Both the position numbers and the translations under genes were made by a program. From NCBI GenBank assembly GCA_002811675.1, contig PDIM01010331.1, forward strand, positions 247,135-296,584: DNA of 49,450 nucleotides, in the 5' to 3' direction. A model generated the notes under the pieces. It was not told the DNA's origin. It saw only the letters and a program-made list of their open reading frames with translations, and ran no database searches. Source of the stretch: Ichthyosporea sp. XGB-2017a. Taxonomy: Eukaryota > Opisthokonta > Ichthyosporea. Below are positions 1 through 11,771 of this stretch, in pieces (the first letter of the stretch is position 1; each line of letters starts with the position of its first letter).

Positions 1-84
1 GAATAACCACGCATTTGGCTTCATTGAGGTTTGAATGATGTATTTATGCTAAACGGTTTTTATTTTATTGTTTGTTAATCGTAG

Positions 85-171
85 AAATCCCGTGACCGTT
101 TCCAGAGGAACTTGAAGGAAAGTGAGCAAGCATTGAGGGAATTGATTAGTACTCGCAAGGTGATGGGCTGA
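85..171 (+). CDS. Terminal exon of an unidentified gene (partial)
   Basis: A frame of 28 sense codons runs from just after an acceptor-like TTAATCGTAG (AG at 83-84) to a TGA at 169-171. The peptide is basic and helical, beginning KSRDRFQRNLKESEQ, which is typical of a conserved C-terminal helix and unlike the neighbouring non-coding DNA. The rest of the gene lies left of the window. Bases 2-28 can be read as NNHAFGFIE before a GT, but that would make a 56-nt intron with a poor donor, shorter than any other intron here, so I do not join it. The reading phase is inferred only from the open frame. I do not recognise the family. Confidence 0.4.
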   Translation, partial: KSRDRFQRNLKESEQALRELISTRKVMG

Positions 172-2273
172 ACGCTTTCTTTAGTAAGGGAAGAAGTAGA
201 GGGGTCACGTTGGAATTGGGAGGGAGGGAGGCTACTCATCCATTTATTCATTCATTTATGGGTAATTGATTGGTACACGTACAGGTGGGAATTGAATCTT
301 GATCCAAAGGATAAAGAAGAATCGGACGTTGTGCTTCCCTGTTCATGTGAAGCTAAAGTGAAAAGATTGAATTGTACTTTTATTTGCATGTGTGATTTTC
401 GAAATTGAAATGGAATGCAAAAACAAATGAGAAATTCTCCGCTTTAGTACGGGAAAACAAAAGAAAAATAAGTTCTGAATCGAAGACCAAAATAAAAAGG
501 GAATTCTAATTTACGATACCTGGAAGATGTGTGTGGATGCAACACAGTTACATAAACAATTATGAAAAGAGAAATGAGAACGCCGGAAGCTGTTGACTTT
601 TCCATTACAACCAAACCACGGGTTGCATTTAGAAGGATTGAGCTCTAGTGATATGGTCAAGTAAGGGTGAAGTAAAACTGTGAAGCAGGACTGCCAAGAC
701 AACACAACAGAGCAGAGCACTCAAACTAAACAAGATATGAAATTCAAAGCACCTTCAAGATACAAATAACAAAGGAGTTCAAGATATGTGGAGCACGCTA
801 GGTCATCGCAGGGTCAAAGAAAGAGATACCTCTGCAATGGTTTTAACGGCCCCTGGGGTCTCCTCTTGCGGTAGTGTCTGGCCCCTTGAGTCGCCCTTGT
901 GTTGAGGCCTTATTGCATGCCTCTGGCGGTGGGGAATCCTATGCTACGCGTAGTCATATTATAAATCGTGAGATATATGGAGAAAGGAGAGTCTTGGGGT
1001 TGTTGGGGAGGAGGGGTTGAGGGTGACCAGGGAAGGGGAAGGGACCCTCCTTGTGATGGGACCCCCTCTAGAGTTATGATGGCGCTTTGCTGGGGTCTGG
1101 GGTTAGCAGTTTATTACAGCACATGCCATTTTTGCGAAAAGGAACAGAAAAGTTTTGCTTTAACTATGTACAGTAGTACGTACTGCGCTGTTTGTTGATT
1201 TGTTTGACATGGGACTTTGGGACTTCCAAACTTGACTTTCTTGGAGAGAGAATTAATCATGAAGCATTGAGAGTCGGGTGTCATCATTATTTATGGGTAG
1301 ATGATATACTTTGATTAATTGCACGAAAGCGGCTGTGCTTATCAGAGTAAGAATGTTCCCTCCACAAAGCCAATTCGACAACGCTAATTAATGGAATTGA
1401 GCCTTTTGCTACGTGTGGATACTGTTCGACAAGAAGTTTTGTTCTGATGCCCATTAGCCGGCTAAAAGTTATTAGACAAATCGGAAGCTTTGGAACGCTT
1501 AAATTCCTGAAACCTTATTAATTACTGTGGGAGCAAAACAGCCTTTGAAAACAGCTAAATGTCCATTTCAATGTTCACCCAGGCCCTTGGGCCACACCCC
1601 TTTTTTTCAAAGTATAAAAGGACTAAAACTGCACCTCCAAAGTTTTCGTCTTCGTTTCATAGACTACATAACTATGTACCAACTACATACATAACCATGG
1701 GATAATTGCATAGAAATTCTCCAATAAAACACCACTTAATTCCCAGACGTCTCTCGGTCTGCTGAGCTCCAGTACATAAATTGTACAGTTCTTGCTAAAT
1801 TTTAATTGACTCTATTATGTACCAGTTTGATGGGAATTGGGAAGTATCGACGGCGACGTTGGGGGCTTTTTGTTGTCGCCGTTAACGTTGGGGAGAAAAG
1901 GTTTGTGCCAGACTCCTTTATACTTTGTATTATAAATCAATCCACCAGCTGACAGATTCAACAATACAAAATACCCCAGAACAAATTTATCTTTCAAAAT
2001 ATTTCTCTTTGTTGCTTCCAAGTTTAAGATAAGGTATGAAGTATGAAGCACTTTCCAGGAGACAATGACAGTGTTTAATTATCTCTTTTTTCCCCACAAT
2101 TTATTGTTGTATGTAGTTTAGCAGCCAGAGGAACTTATAAGCACAGCTGCTGTTCATTCCTGATGTTCTCCGCTATCGAAAGAAAAACAAGCCAAAATAG
2201 ATTTCAATAGGTGCTAATCACTTTCACGAGATCTTCATTTTTTCAATTGCTTTTCTTAATTAAATTTTCGATA
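172..2273. other. Long non-coding stretch upstream of the OPT gene
   Basis: No ORF here looks conserved. The stretch has a GGGAGGGAGGG tract near 219-231, a GC-rich island at about 820-960 in otherwise AT-rich DNA, purine-rich sequence at 985-1050, and a consensus TATA box at 1613-1620. The short reading frames at 511-720, 968-1198 and 1815-2051 have no recognisable protein content. The 3' untranslated region of the left-edge gene and the promoter and 5' untranslated region of the OPT gene probably take up the two ends. Confidence 0.6.
1582..1620 (+). promoter_or_regulatory. TATA box with upstream GGCCC inverted repeat
   Basis: TATAAAAG at 1613-1620 is a full consensus TATA box. About 20 nt upstream is the inverted repeat GGCCC-TT-GGGCC (1582-1593), followed by a short C/T tract. 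The next gene on this strand is the OPT transporter, whose ATG is about 650 nt away, so using this site would need a long or spliced 5' untranslated region. The motif is seen directly; its use as a promoter is inference. Confidence 0.35.
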
Positions 2274-4514
2274 ATGAATTCCGCCGAATACACTACGGAG
2301 CAGTCCAAAATGGACAAACTCGAGGCCCCCATGGGTTATGATATGGAGAAGACCATGGACGCCTCCTCCACCAGGGACTCCCAAGAAGTAGAGGACTTGG
2401 AGTATGATATGCACCTCCCAAATGAGGGGATAGATAGTTCTCGTATCCTCACCCTCCGTGTGCTTGTCATTGCCACCATCTTCAATTTCCTTTGGTCGTA
2501 TGTTAACCAGATTGGTAACTACCGTACAGTTCCTTTCTCTTTGGATTCTTCGGTCGCCTATCTCGTCTCTTACCCAGTCTTGAAGTTTCTCGCTGCCTGT
2601 ATCCCATCTTACAAGTGGAGAATTGGAGGATACACTCTCGATACCAACCCAGGCCCCTTTAACATCCAGGAGCATCTGATGGTGGGAGTCGTTACCTCTG
2701 ATTCAGTCAATGGAGCTTATGTGGCCAATACATTGTACTTTATGGAGAAGAAATTGGGTCAGAACATTGGATGGTTTGGAGACTTTATGCTTATTCTTGT
2801 CACCAAAATGATTGGTTATGGTTTGGCCGCTCTGTGTTACCGTTTCCTTATCATTTCTAAGAATATGCCATGGCCCACGGCAATCTACACTGCGGAAATC
2901 TTCAAAATGCTTCACGAAGACAGCAACAAGCGTCTCAAGGTATTTGGAATCTTCTTTGTCGTTTTCTTCTGTTATATGTGGCTTCCAGGATATTTCTGGC
3001 CTGGTTTGGTATCAGTGTCTTTTCTCTGCTGGATTGCCAGTGGCACTAATGCTGGTCCCAATAGCGAACTTCAAGTTCTTGGCCGTGGTGCTAGTCAAGG
3101 ATTCGGAGTGGGTACGTTTATGTTTGACATATCCGTCTTCACCGCCTTTTATAACTTTCTGATGTACGTTCCCGCTTGGTTGGGTTTCAATGCTGTCGCT
3201 GGTGGTATGCTCTTTGCGTGGGTAGTGTCTCCAATCATGTACTATCAGGATTTTGCACACAGTCAGAATTTCGATCCCAAAGGACTTAGTCTGTACATGA
3301 AAAACGGTACCAACTACCCTCTTGAATTGCTTTTCAATGACAATTTGGATTGGCAACAGAATGTATATGACACTTATGGATTTGCATATCTTAGTGGTTT
3401 CAACTCTATGTCCTACTTTTTTAGTTTTATGTCCCTCACAGCCGCCATCTCACACACTTTGGTATGGCATTGGGATGATGTCCGATCTGTGTTTAGCAAT
3501 AACCACAGTCAGAAGTCTAAGCACGCTATTAAACTTGAACAGAGTGGCAAAGGGCACACCATCCCTTTCTGGGTTGGATTCCTCTTTATGGCTGTCTTTG
3601 CTGGAGCCTTCATTGGCACCAATCAGGGATATGATATTTCCATGCCTTGGTGGGCAGTCTTTGTTTCTGTTCTTCTTGCTGCCATTTTTATTGTCCCCGT
3701 TGGAGCCATCTTATCTGTTACTGGTAACATGCTTGGCTTGAACATTATCTGTGAGATGATCGGAGGTCTTATGCTCCACCACAACCCCAATGGTGCCATT
3801 CTGGTGAAGGTTACTGGATATATGGGAATGTACCACGGGTTGACTCTTATTCAGAACATGAAGGTTGGTCAGTTTATGCACGTGAACTATCATGTTATCC
3901 TCGCCATGCAAGCCTGGGGTACTTTGGTTACTTCCCTTGCTGATACTACTGCCTATCGTAATGTGATGGATGCTAACTTGACTGATGGAAGTCATCCTGA
4001 TTGGAGCAGTACCCAGTTGGAAATTTACACCACTGCCAGTTACTTGTGGGGAGGTATCGGACCTTATGAAGCATGGATGTCCTCTGACTCTCCTTACCAA
4101 GGAATCTTTATCTCTGGTCTGGTGTTAGGATTTGTCTTGCCCCCTCTGTTCTGGATGTTCAGCAAGAGAATCAGCATTTTCAAGTGGATTCATATTCCCA
4201 TGATGACCTTGATGCCTACCTTTGGTAACATTAACTCCTGGTTCTTGACCACCTTGGCCATGGTTGTCATATTTCAGATTATTCTCCCAAGACACTTCCC
4301 CAGTTTCTACAAGAACCACCTTTATGTGTCCGCTGCGGGTATAATTGGAGGTGTTGGTATTGGAAGTTTCGTCATTTCCATGCTCAGTGGATTTGGTCAC
4401 GTAACTCTTGACAATCTTCCAGACTGGACAAACGCAGATGCCGGGTGCGGAGCCATGACACTTCCTTCTGCCTATTGCACTGTTGAAAGCTTTGGCAACT
4501 GTATTGTCAATTAA
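2274..4514 (+). CDS. OPT-family oligopeptide transporter
   Basis: The gene encodes a 746-residue proton-coupled transporter of small peptides, or possibly of metal or glutathione conjugates, in the plasma or vacuolar membrane. The signature NPGPFNIQEH follows the first helices, as in OPT proteins of fungi and plants, and the rest is about 14-16 hydrophobic segments joined by short loops. The length matches the family (700-800 residues). I chose the ATG at 2274 over an in-frame GTG at 2211: it opens a hydrophilic acidic N-terminus as expected, while the upstream extension is an artificial hydrophobic run. The gene has no introns. AATAAA lies at 4551-4556, 37 nt after the TAA. Substrate specificity cannot be read from sequence. 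Confidence 0.95.
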   Translation: MNSAEYTTEQSKMDKLEAPMGYDMEKTMDASSTRDSQEVEDLEYDMHLPNEGIDSSRILTLRVLVIATIFNFLWSYVNQIGNYRTVPFSLDSSVAYLVSYPVLKFLAACIPSYKWRIGGYTLDTNPGPFNIQEHLMVGVVTSDSVNGAYVANTLYFMEKKLGQNIGWFGDFMLILVTKMIGYGLAALCYRFLIISKNMPWPTAIYTAEIFKMLHEDSNKRLKVFGIFFVVFFCYMWLPGYFWPGLVSVSFLCWIASGTNAGPNSELQVLGRGASQGFGVGTFMFDISVFTAFYNFLMYVPAWLGFNAVAGGMLFAWVVSPIMYYQDFAHSQNFDPKGLSLYMKNGTNYPLELLFNDNLDWQQNVYDTYGFAYLSGFNSMSYFFSFMSLTAAISHTLVWHWDDVRSVFSNNHSQKSKHAIKLEQSGKGHTIPFWVGFLFMAVFAGAFIGTNQGYDISMPWWAVFVSVLLAAIFIVPVGAILSVTGNMLGLNIICEMIGGLMLHHNPNGAILVKVTGYMGMYHGLTLIQNMKVGQFMHVNYHVILAMQAWGTLVTSLADTTAYRNVMDANLTDGSHPDWSSTQLEIYTTASYLWGGIGPYEAWMSSDSPYQGIFISGLVLGFVLPPLFWMFSKRISIFKWIHIPMMTLMPTFGNINSWFLTTLAMVVIFQIILPRHFPSFYKNHLYVSAAGIIGGVGIGSFVISMLSGFGHVTLDNLPDWTNADAGCGAMTLPSAYCTVESFGNCIVN

Positions 4515-5312
4515 ATAGCTGAATTGAATAATTCTTGTATAAAAGGCACAAATAAAAGACAGAGGCAATTATTGCACAAACACCAGTAACCATTTAGGTG
4601 AAAGAACGTCATAGTTAATGGAAACAAGAAACAATTTGTGTTCTTTTTGTACGAAAAAAATGGATAAGAAAGGCGGAAAATAGGAAGGAGGAAGGAAGAA
4701 GAGCCTTAGAATGGCTTTGATGGTCACGTATTTGCTATATGGTTTTGTACCCTCTTCTTGTGTACAATGTTCAAGTGAAACGTCTCGGTGAAACGCTTGA
4801 CATTGAGCCTTTTAGCTGAGTGAATCACATGTACATTGTTAGAGAACAAGGATTACTATATACCTTGTTAGAGAAAAGAGAAAAATGTAGAAATGAGGAC
4901 AACTTGTAGAGCTATTCAAGTTTTGTTGACAAGTAATTACAGCTGTGTCAAAGAAATAGCTCCCTTAACTGGCCAGGTAAAACCGTCTTTGAAAGAATAA
5001 AGGAGCGTCTGTATTTGTATCGCTGTTTGCGATTCTATTATCTATTATGAAATACGATTTAGGATTTCTAAAAGGGAATAGCTACGGATCTCACCCATTC
5101 CTAAGCACTTGAAAGGCAAAGGGAGAGTTTTTAAGCTTAGGCTACCCACGAAGATTTAAACAATTTGTGTGGCTTTTTGGTTTTTTACTGTGTTTGTACA
5201 GAGGACTGTTGTGATGTATTGCTATTTGGAATCCCAATGAAGGCGATATTGGGTTTTCAGGATCTCTTTTTCGTTTGTCTAGTAGATTGCACTTATTTAC
5301 TGAAAAGATTAA
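4515..5312. other. Intergenic region after the OPT gene
   Basis: The OPT polyadenylation signal AATAAA is at 4551-4556. The remainder is AT-rich without a supported gene; short frames have no family resemblance. Confidence 0.6.
4551..4556 (+). terminator. Polyadenylation signal of the OPT gene
   Basis: AATAAA lies 37 nt past the TAA of the OPT gene. Similar hexamers follow MRPS28 (17762-17767), CCDC22 (27336-27341) and SNX17 (49332-49337). On the other strand they follow the SDR (5963-5968), the LanC-like gene (21298-21303) and PUS7 (22895-22900). Confidence 0.6.
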
Positions 5313-6062
5313 GTTTGTGTTGTTTGGCCCAGCGGGAGTCTTAACAATAGCGAGTACGAAAGCATAGTAGAAGTTGCTAGTGCTTCAAAATACGATCGCG
5401 GTTTATTGGAAAATGGAGTTGCGGAGTTCAACGTTAATTCTAAGTTGACGTGCACGAAGTATTTGGAAGATGAAAGAGAATGCAGCGGGAAGACATTGTC
5501 TGGCAACTTTTTATGTGCAGAGCCAGATATCCTGGGAAGAAATATTTCTCAGGAATCTTCTATGACTTCTTTGTATTTGTGGCAGGCTAGTTGAACATTT
5601 CTTTGGATGCGAGCGGGATGCGATAATTTAGGAGCTTATCAAATTATTTCAGATACTCCAGGGGAAAGTTATAATGTGAAACCAAGATTAAATGTTAGCT
5701 TCTCTCATGCAATTGACCCAAAGAGAAGCAGAATCGCCAGTAGATTCCCATTGCTTTTGTGGTTGAGGAAAGCAGCATTTGCTACTGTACCTTTTGATCA
5801 ATCAAATCCCGCTCAAAGATATAGAGCGTTTCAAGAATACCTTACTGATAGTCAATTCTTGTCCATTGAGATACTTCCCATAGGCCATAAACTTGTGCTC
5901 ATGTGGAGGAACATAACAAAAAGAAAATGGGAATACAAGGGTTACTGTAATCCATTGCTTCTTTTATTGTTTACTACTAGACTTGCCCTCCATCATGAGG
6001 CATTAGTGCCTTTCACTTTGACCAGTGACTTGTCTGTACGAGTTAGCAGAGCTATCCAATAA
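5313..6062 (+). other. Uncertain long frame with a single in-frame TGA
   Basis: One frame stays open for 250 codons apart from a TGA at 5592-5594. Its last 70 nt are antisense to the end of the SDR gene, and it covers that gene's AATAAA (5963-5968 on the other strand). There is no recognised domain and no good ATG at the front. An acceptor-like TTTGTGGCAG ends at 5585, so the TGA could be bypassed by splicing, but I see no matching donor. It may be a decayed gene, a spliced unknown gene, or chance. Confidence 0.2.
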
Positions 6063-6928
6063 CGGACACGGAAAGGGAGGGCTTTCATGACGAGGACAGC
6101 GAGGTCCATGATGGGTGGCAAATAGAGAATCCCAGATCGGCGACACAGGATCCTATACAGGATTTGCTCTGCCACCCATTTAGGTGACATACTTGGGTAG
6201 ATATACTGCTTCACTCCAGCAAACATATCTGTACTTACAGTAGCTGGGCATACGAGAAGCATTCCGATATTTCTATACTCGCCCAGCTCCATTTCCAGAC
6301 TTTCGTGGAAGCCTACAACGGCAAACTTCGACGCGCAGTAGTCCGTGCACCTATGAGCTCCAAAGTGCCCAAGCACGGAAGCTACATTTACAAGAAATCC
6401 CTCTTTCTTTGTCACCATGGCTGGGAGAAATTCTTTTGTGATTCGCATCTGTGCCATGGCATTTACCTTAAAGCTTCTTTCCATCTGCTCGTCAGTAAGA
6501 TCCAAGAAAGGAGTCGCTGATACAATACCGGCATTATTTACCACCACGTTTACATCTCCCACCTCTTCACGCACTTTTCTTGCACATGCACATATATCTT
6601 CCTTGCGACACAGATCCACGTCGTATCCATAGAAGGAATGTCCCTGTTGCTTCATCTCTTTTCCCATATTTAAGAGGCGCTCCTGATCCTTGTCCCAACA
6701 AATAACCACCGCACCTAGCTCTGCTAACTGCAAGCAAATTTCCTTCCCGATTCCATTAGCACCCCCAGTCACCAGCACATGCTTGCCTCTCAATGACCGC
6801 TTCTGAGCCTCTGATAATCCCCATCCGCCACACACCAAGTAGCCGCACATTATCACCGCAACAGCCCCAGCAATACCCAGAGTCCATGCAGAGCCTGCAC
6901 CCCAGTCTAGACTGCTATATACCTCCAT
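5993..6928 (-). CDS. Membrane-anchored short-chain dehydrogenase/reductase (SDR16C/RDH10-like)
   Basis: This 311-residue NAD(P)-dependent oxidoreductase resembles the retinol dehydrogenase 10, epidermal retinal dehydrogenase and 17-beta-HSD 11/13 group, which sit on the ER or lipid droplets and act on hydrophobic alcohols. An N-terminal hydrophobic anchor (about residues 15-37) precedes the Rossmann fold. The cofactor motif TGGANGIG, the NNAG motif, the catalytic Ser in NVASV and the YCASK active-site pair are all present, so the enzyme should be active. The ATG at 6928 is preferred; the longer frame starts at a TTG. The gene has no introns and is divergent from TRIAP1, 325 nt away. The actual substrate is unknown. 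Confidence 0.9.
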   Translation of the reverse strand: MEVYSSLDWGAGSAWTLGIAGAVAVIMCGYLVCGGWGLSEAQKRSLRGKHVLVTGGANGIGKEICLQLAELGAVVICWDKDQERLLNMGKEMKQQGHSFYGYDVDLCRKEDICACARKVREEVGDVNVVVNNAGIVSATPFLDLTDEQMERSFKVNAMAQMRITKEFLPAMVTKKEGFLVNVASVLGHFGAHRCTDYCASKFAVVGFHESLEMELGEYRNIGMLLVCPATVSTDMFAGVKQYIYPSMSPKWVAEQILYRILCRRSGILYLPPIMDLAVLVMKALPFRVRYWIALLTRTDKSLVKVKGTNAS

Positions 6929-9705
<2,777 letters not shown>

Positions 9706-10337
9706 TCGGGGGCGTCAAGAAAAGAAAAAGAAAAACACATTATCTCGTTCCACCGTTGGATTGGAATTCCTACTTGGACATGGCTTTGTGTGATGAGCGA
9801 GCCTTTATAAAATCTATGTCACTTTTAAAACGAACCGAAAATGGTTAAATTGAGAGCTTGGGACTTTTTGCTTAATTGAGTTTGTCGGGATGAGAGGGAA
9901 GGGAAGGTCTACTTGTTTGAATCCAGCTGGGAGTGTTGTAGTTCAGTTTTCGAACAAATACGAAAGTGGTTTCATTTTTTGTATTTTTATTAATCATAGT
10001 TTCGACTTAACATAGACTCGAAAAGGTTAAAAGCCTGTCTGCGAACGAAAATGGGCATTGTAAGCACTAACTCGCAATAAGCGTTTAAGAGAATAAATTA
10101 ATATCTATATATATTCTTTGTCTGAGGAACTCGTGAATACCGATGCTTGTTGCAATACAAAACATTTCGCTGGCGTGTTCTTGTCTGTGCTTGACTTAGA
10201 AGATGCCTCCAGACCAAGGTTCCCTAGCGCTTTTTTTGCCTTTGGTGTATCACTTCCTGCTTGAAAAGCAATATCAAATATGCTCATTTTGGTTTTGCTG
10301 CCCCTCTTTCGTTATTTCAATAGGGTTAAGAAAATTT
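9706..10337. other. RAB6 3' flank and tail of the OYE remnant
   Basis: AT-rich sequence with AATAAA at 10092-10097. A 60-codon minus frame at 10105-10287 has no recognised content. In another minus frame, codons from about 10385 to 10260 could be the original OYE C-terminus after one more frameshift, but this is not secure. Confidence 0.4.
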
Positions 10338-11213
10338 TTAGTCCTGGCCCCTGGGAAGAACATTTTTCTCAGTGTTGTACCCTCCAAGGGCATTGACGAA
10401 GCGGGAAACCAAATCAGGCTCCATAATCAATGGTCGACCCAATTTAACAAGATCGGCAGTACCCGTTGAAAGGACACCTGCTATTAAATCGTCAAAGTTA
10501 ACACTACCTTTCACGCTAACGCCGAAGTCTGATCGGGTCTGTTCCTTTACCTGTTTGACAATTTCAAGTAGAAGCCGGGATCTGTTTTCCAAATTTTCAC
10601 TACCCCCGTACTCATCAGTTCAATGATTCGAATGAGCACTGAGGAATGACGATAGTAGGTAACCATGTGCAGCATGTATCTGCACCCCATCAAAGCCCAA
10701 CTCTTCGCAGCACTTGGCGGCAAACACAAATCTGTCGCGGATATCATGAGTTAAACCAATTCCCAATTCCTTTGGGGTAACTAGAGAACCGGCACGATGA
10801 GGAACTGCACTTGGAGCACAGAAACAGCTTTAGAGTCATTAGTACATTTTTCGTTTCTCCAATACAAAGGATGAAAATTAATGATTTGCAACCTCCGTGA
10901 TTCAGTTGAGCAATTGCAATACTTCCTTTCGATTTCATGACATTGCTTAGCTGAATGAATTGGTCGTAAACGCGGACATCGTGACACAGCAATACTTCGA
11001 CTAAAAACCATTTCCGTATCACTCATCATATGACCTGGGTAAATCTGAATATTCCCCGTTTCAATAATTCCAGGTGCCGACAAGTGTACGATACACGTCG
11101 AAGATTTCTTCTCCAGGCAAGAAGCTGTCAGGCATTACGAAACCTTCCATCGTAACAGCTTTAATGATGCGAATGTGGTTGGAGTCAATAATTACAAGAT
11201 CAGAGTGGGGCAT
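10338..11213 (-). pseudogene. Decayed NADH:flavin oxidoreductase / old yellow enzyme gene
   Basis: Read on the minus strand, pieces of one OYE-family TIM-barrel protein appear in order but in different frames. An N-terminal piece (RIIKAVTMEGFVMPDS) shifts frame near 11075-11085 to APGIIETGNIQIYPGH, and shifts again by about 10985-11025 to VYDQFIQLSNVMKSKGS. A relic intron (10892-10828) with branch-like TACTAAT follows. Near 10815-10822 two extra bases break AVS-APSAVPHRAG. A TGA at 10622-10620 stands where the family has Arg in SNHxTDEYGGS. Finally VSVKG jumps straight to NFDDLIAGVLSTGTADLVKLGRPL, losing about 100 residues of the barrel. Five independent lesions make a functional product very unlikely. 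An intact paralogue may exist elsewhere in the genome. Confidence 0.88.
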
Positions 11214-11771
11214 TGCAAAGAAGATATTACAGTTTCAAGATGGAGATCTGATCATGACCCACAGGTGTCAGAGGGGGTGTCAGCTGATTTTTCTTTAAAC
11301 TTCTCATTTTAGAAATACTTGTCTGAAAACTAATCACTCTTTGAAAAGATCTACTTATTTTTGTATCTTTTTCTTTTGTTTGTCAACTATCGAGGCATTT
11401 CTTCCTCCTCCTATCTCCTTTTATAGCTTCACTCATCCTGAACAGGGTCCTTTACAGCATAAATATCTGTCTCCGCAAAGCACTTTTAGTCCTTTTCCAA
11501 AACAAAAAAGAAGTGGGCAAAACCAGTGCCAAACATTTTTTCTTCATGATTTTTCGCGGCATAATTTTCTTTTTGTGAGACGAATAGCCAATTGGTTATT
11601 CTTACAAAGACTAGAAGAAGAAGCCACTAATCCAAACTTTGTAGTGTACAGAAGAGCGAATTGTTTGTGAAAATAAATAGTTTCTTTGTTTTATTCCAAT
11701 AACATTCAATTAATAGAACGATAGAATTAAGGTTTCCTTCGAAAAGAACATACACGGTATTTTTTCAGGTC
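11214..11771. other. Intergenic region between the OYE remnant and the BAR-like gene
   Basis: The only long frame (11341-11670, plus) begins at TTG and looks like chance. T-rich sequence near 11690 may hold the TTTATT (minus-strand AATAAA) of the BAR-like gene. Confidence 0.5.

Noticed and set aside
2256-2675. Long minus-strand frame opposite the OPT gene start
   Set aside because: It is antisense to a clearly conserved protein and has no family content; other minus frames under the OPT gene are the same kind of shadow.
10105-10287. 60-codon minus frame downstream of the OYE remnant
   Set aside because: It resembles no OYE C-terminus and cannot be joined to the remnant without further assumptions.
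11341-11670. 110-codon plus-strand frame
   Set aside because: It starts with TTG, has no conserved motif, and the composition is like the surrounding T-rich non-coding DNA.
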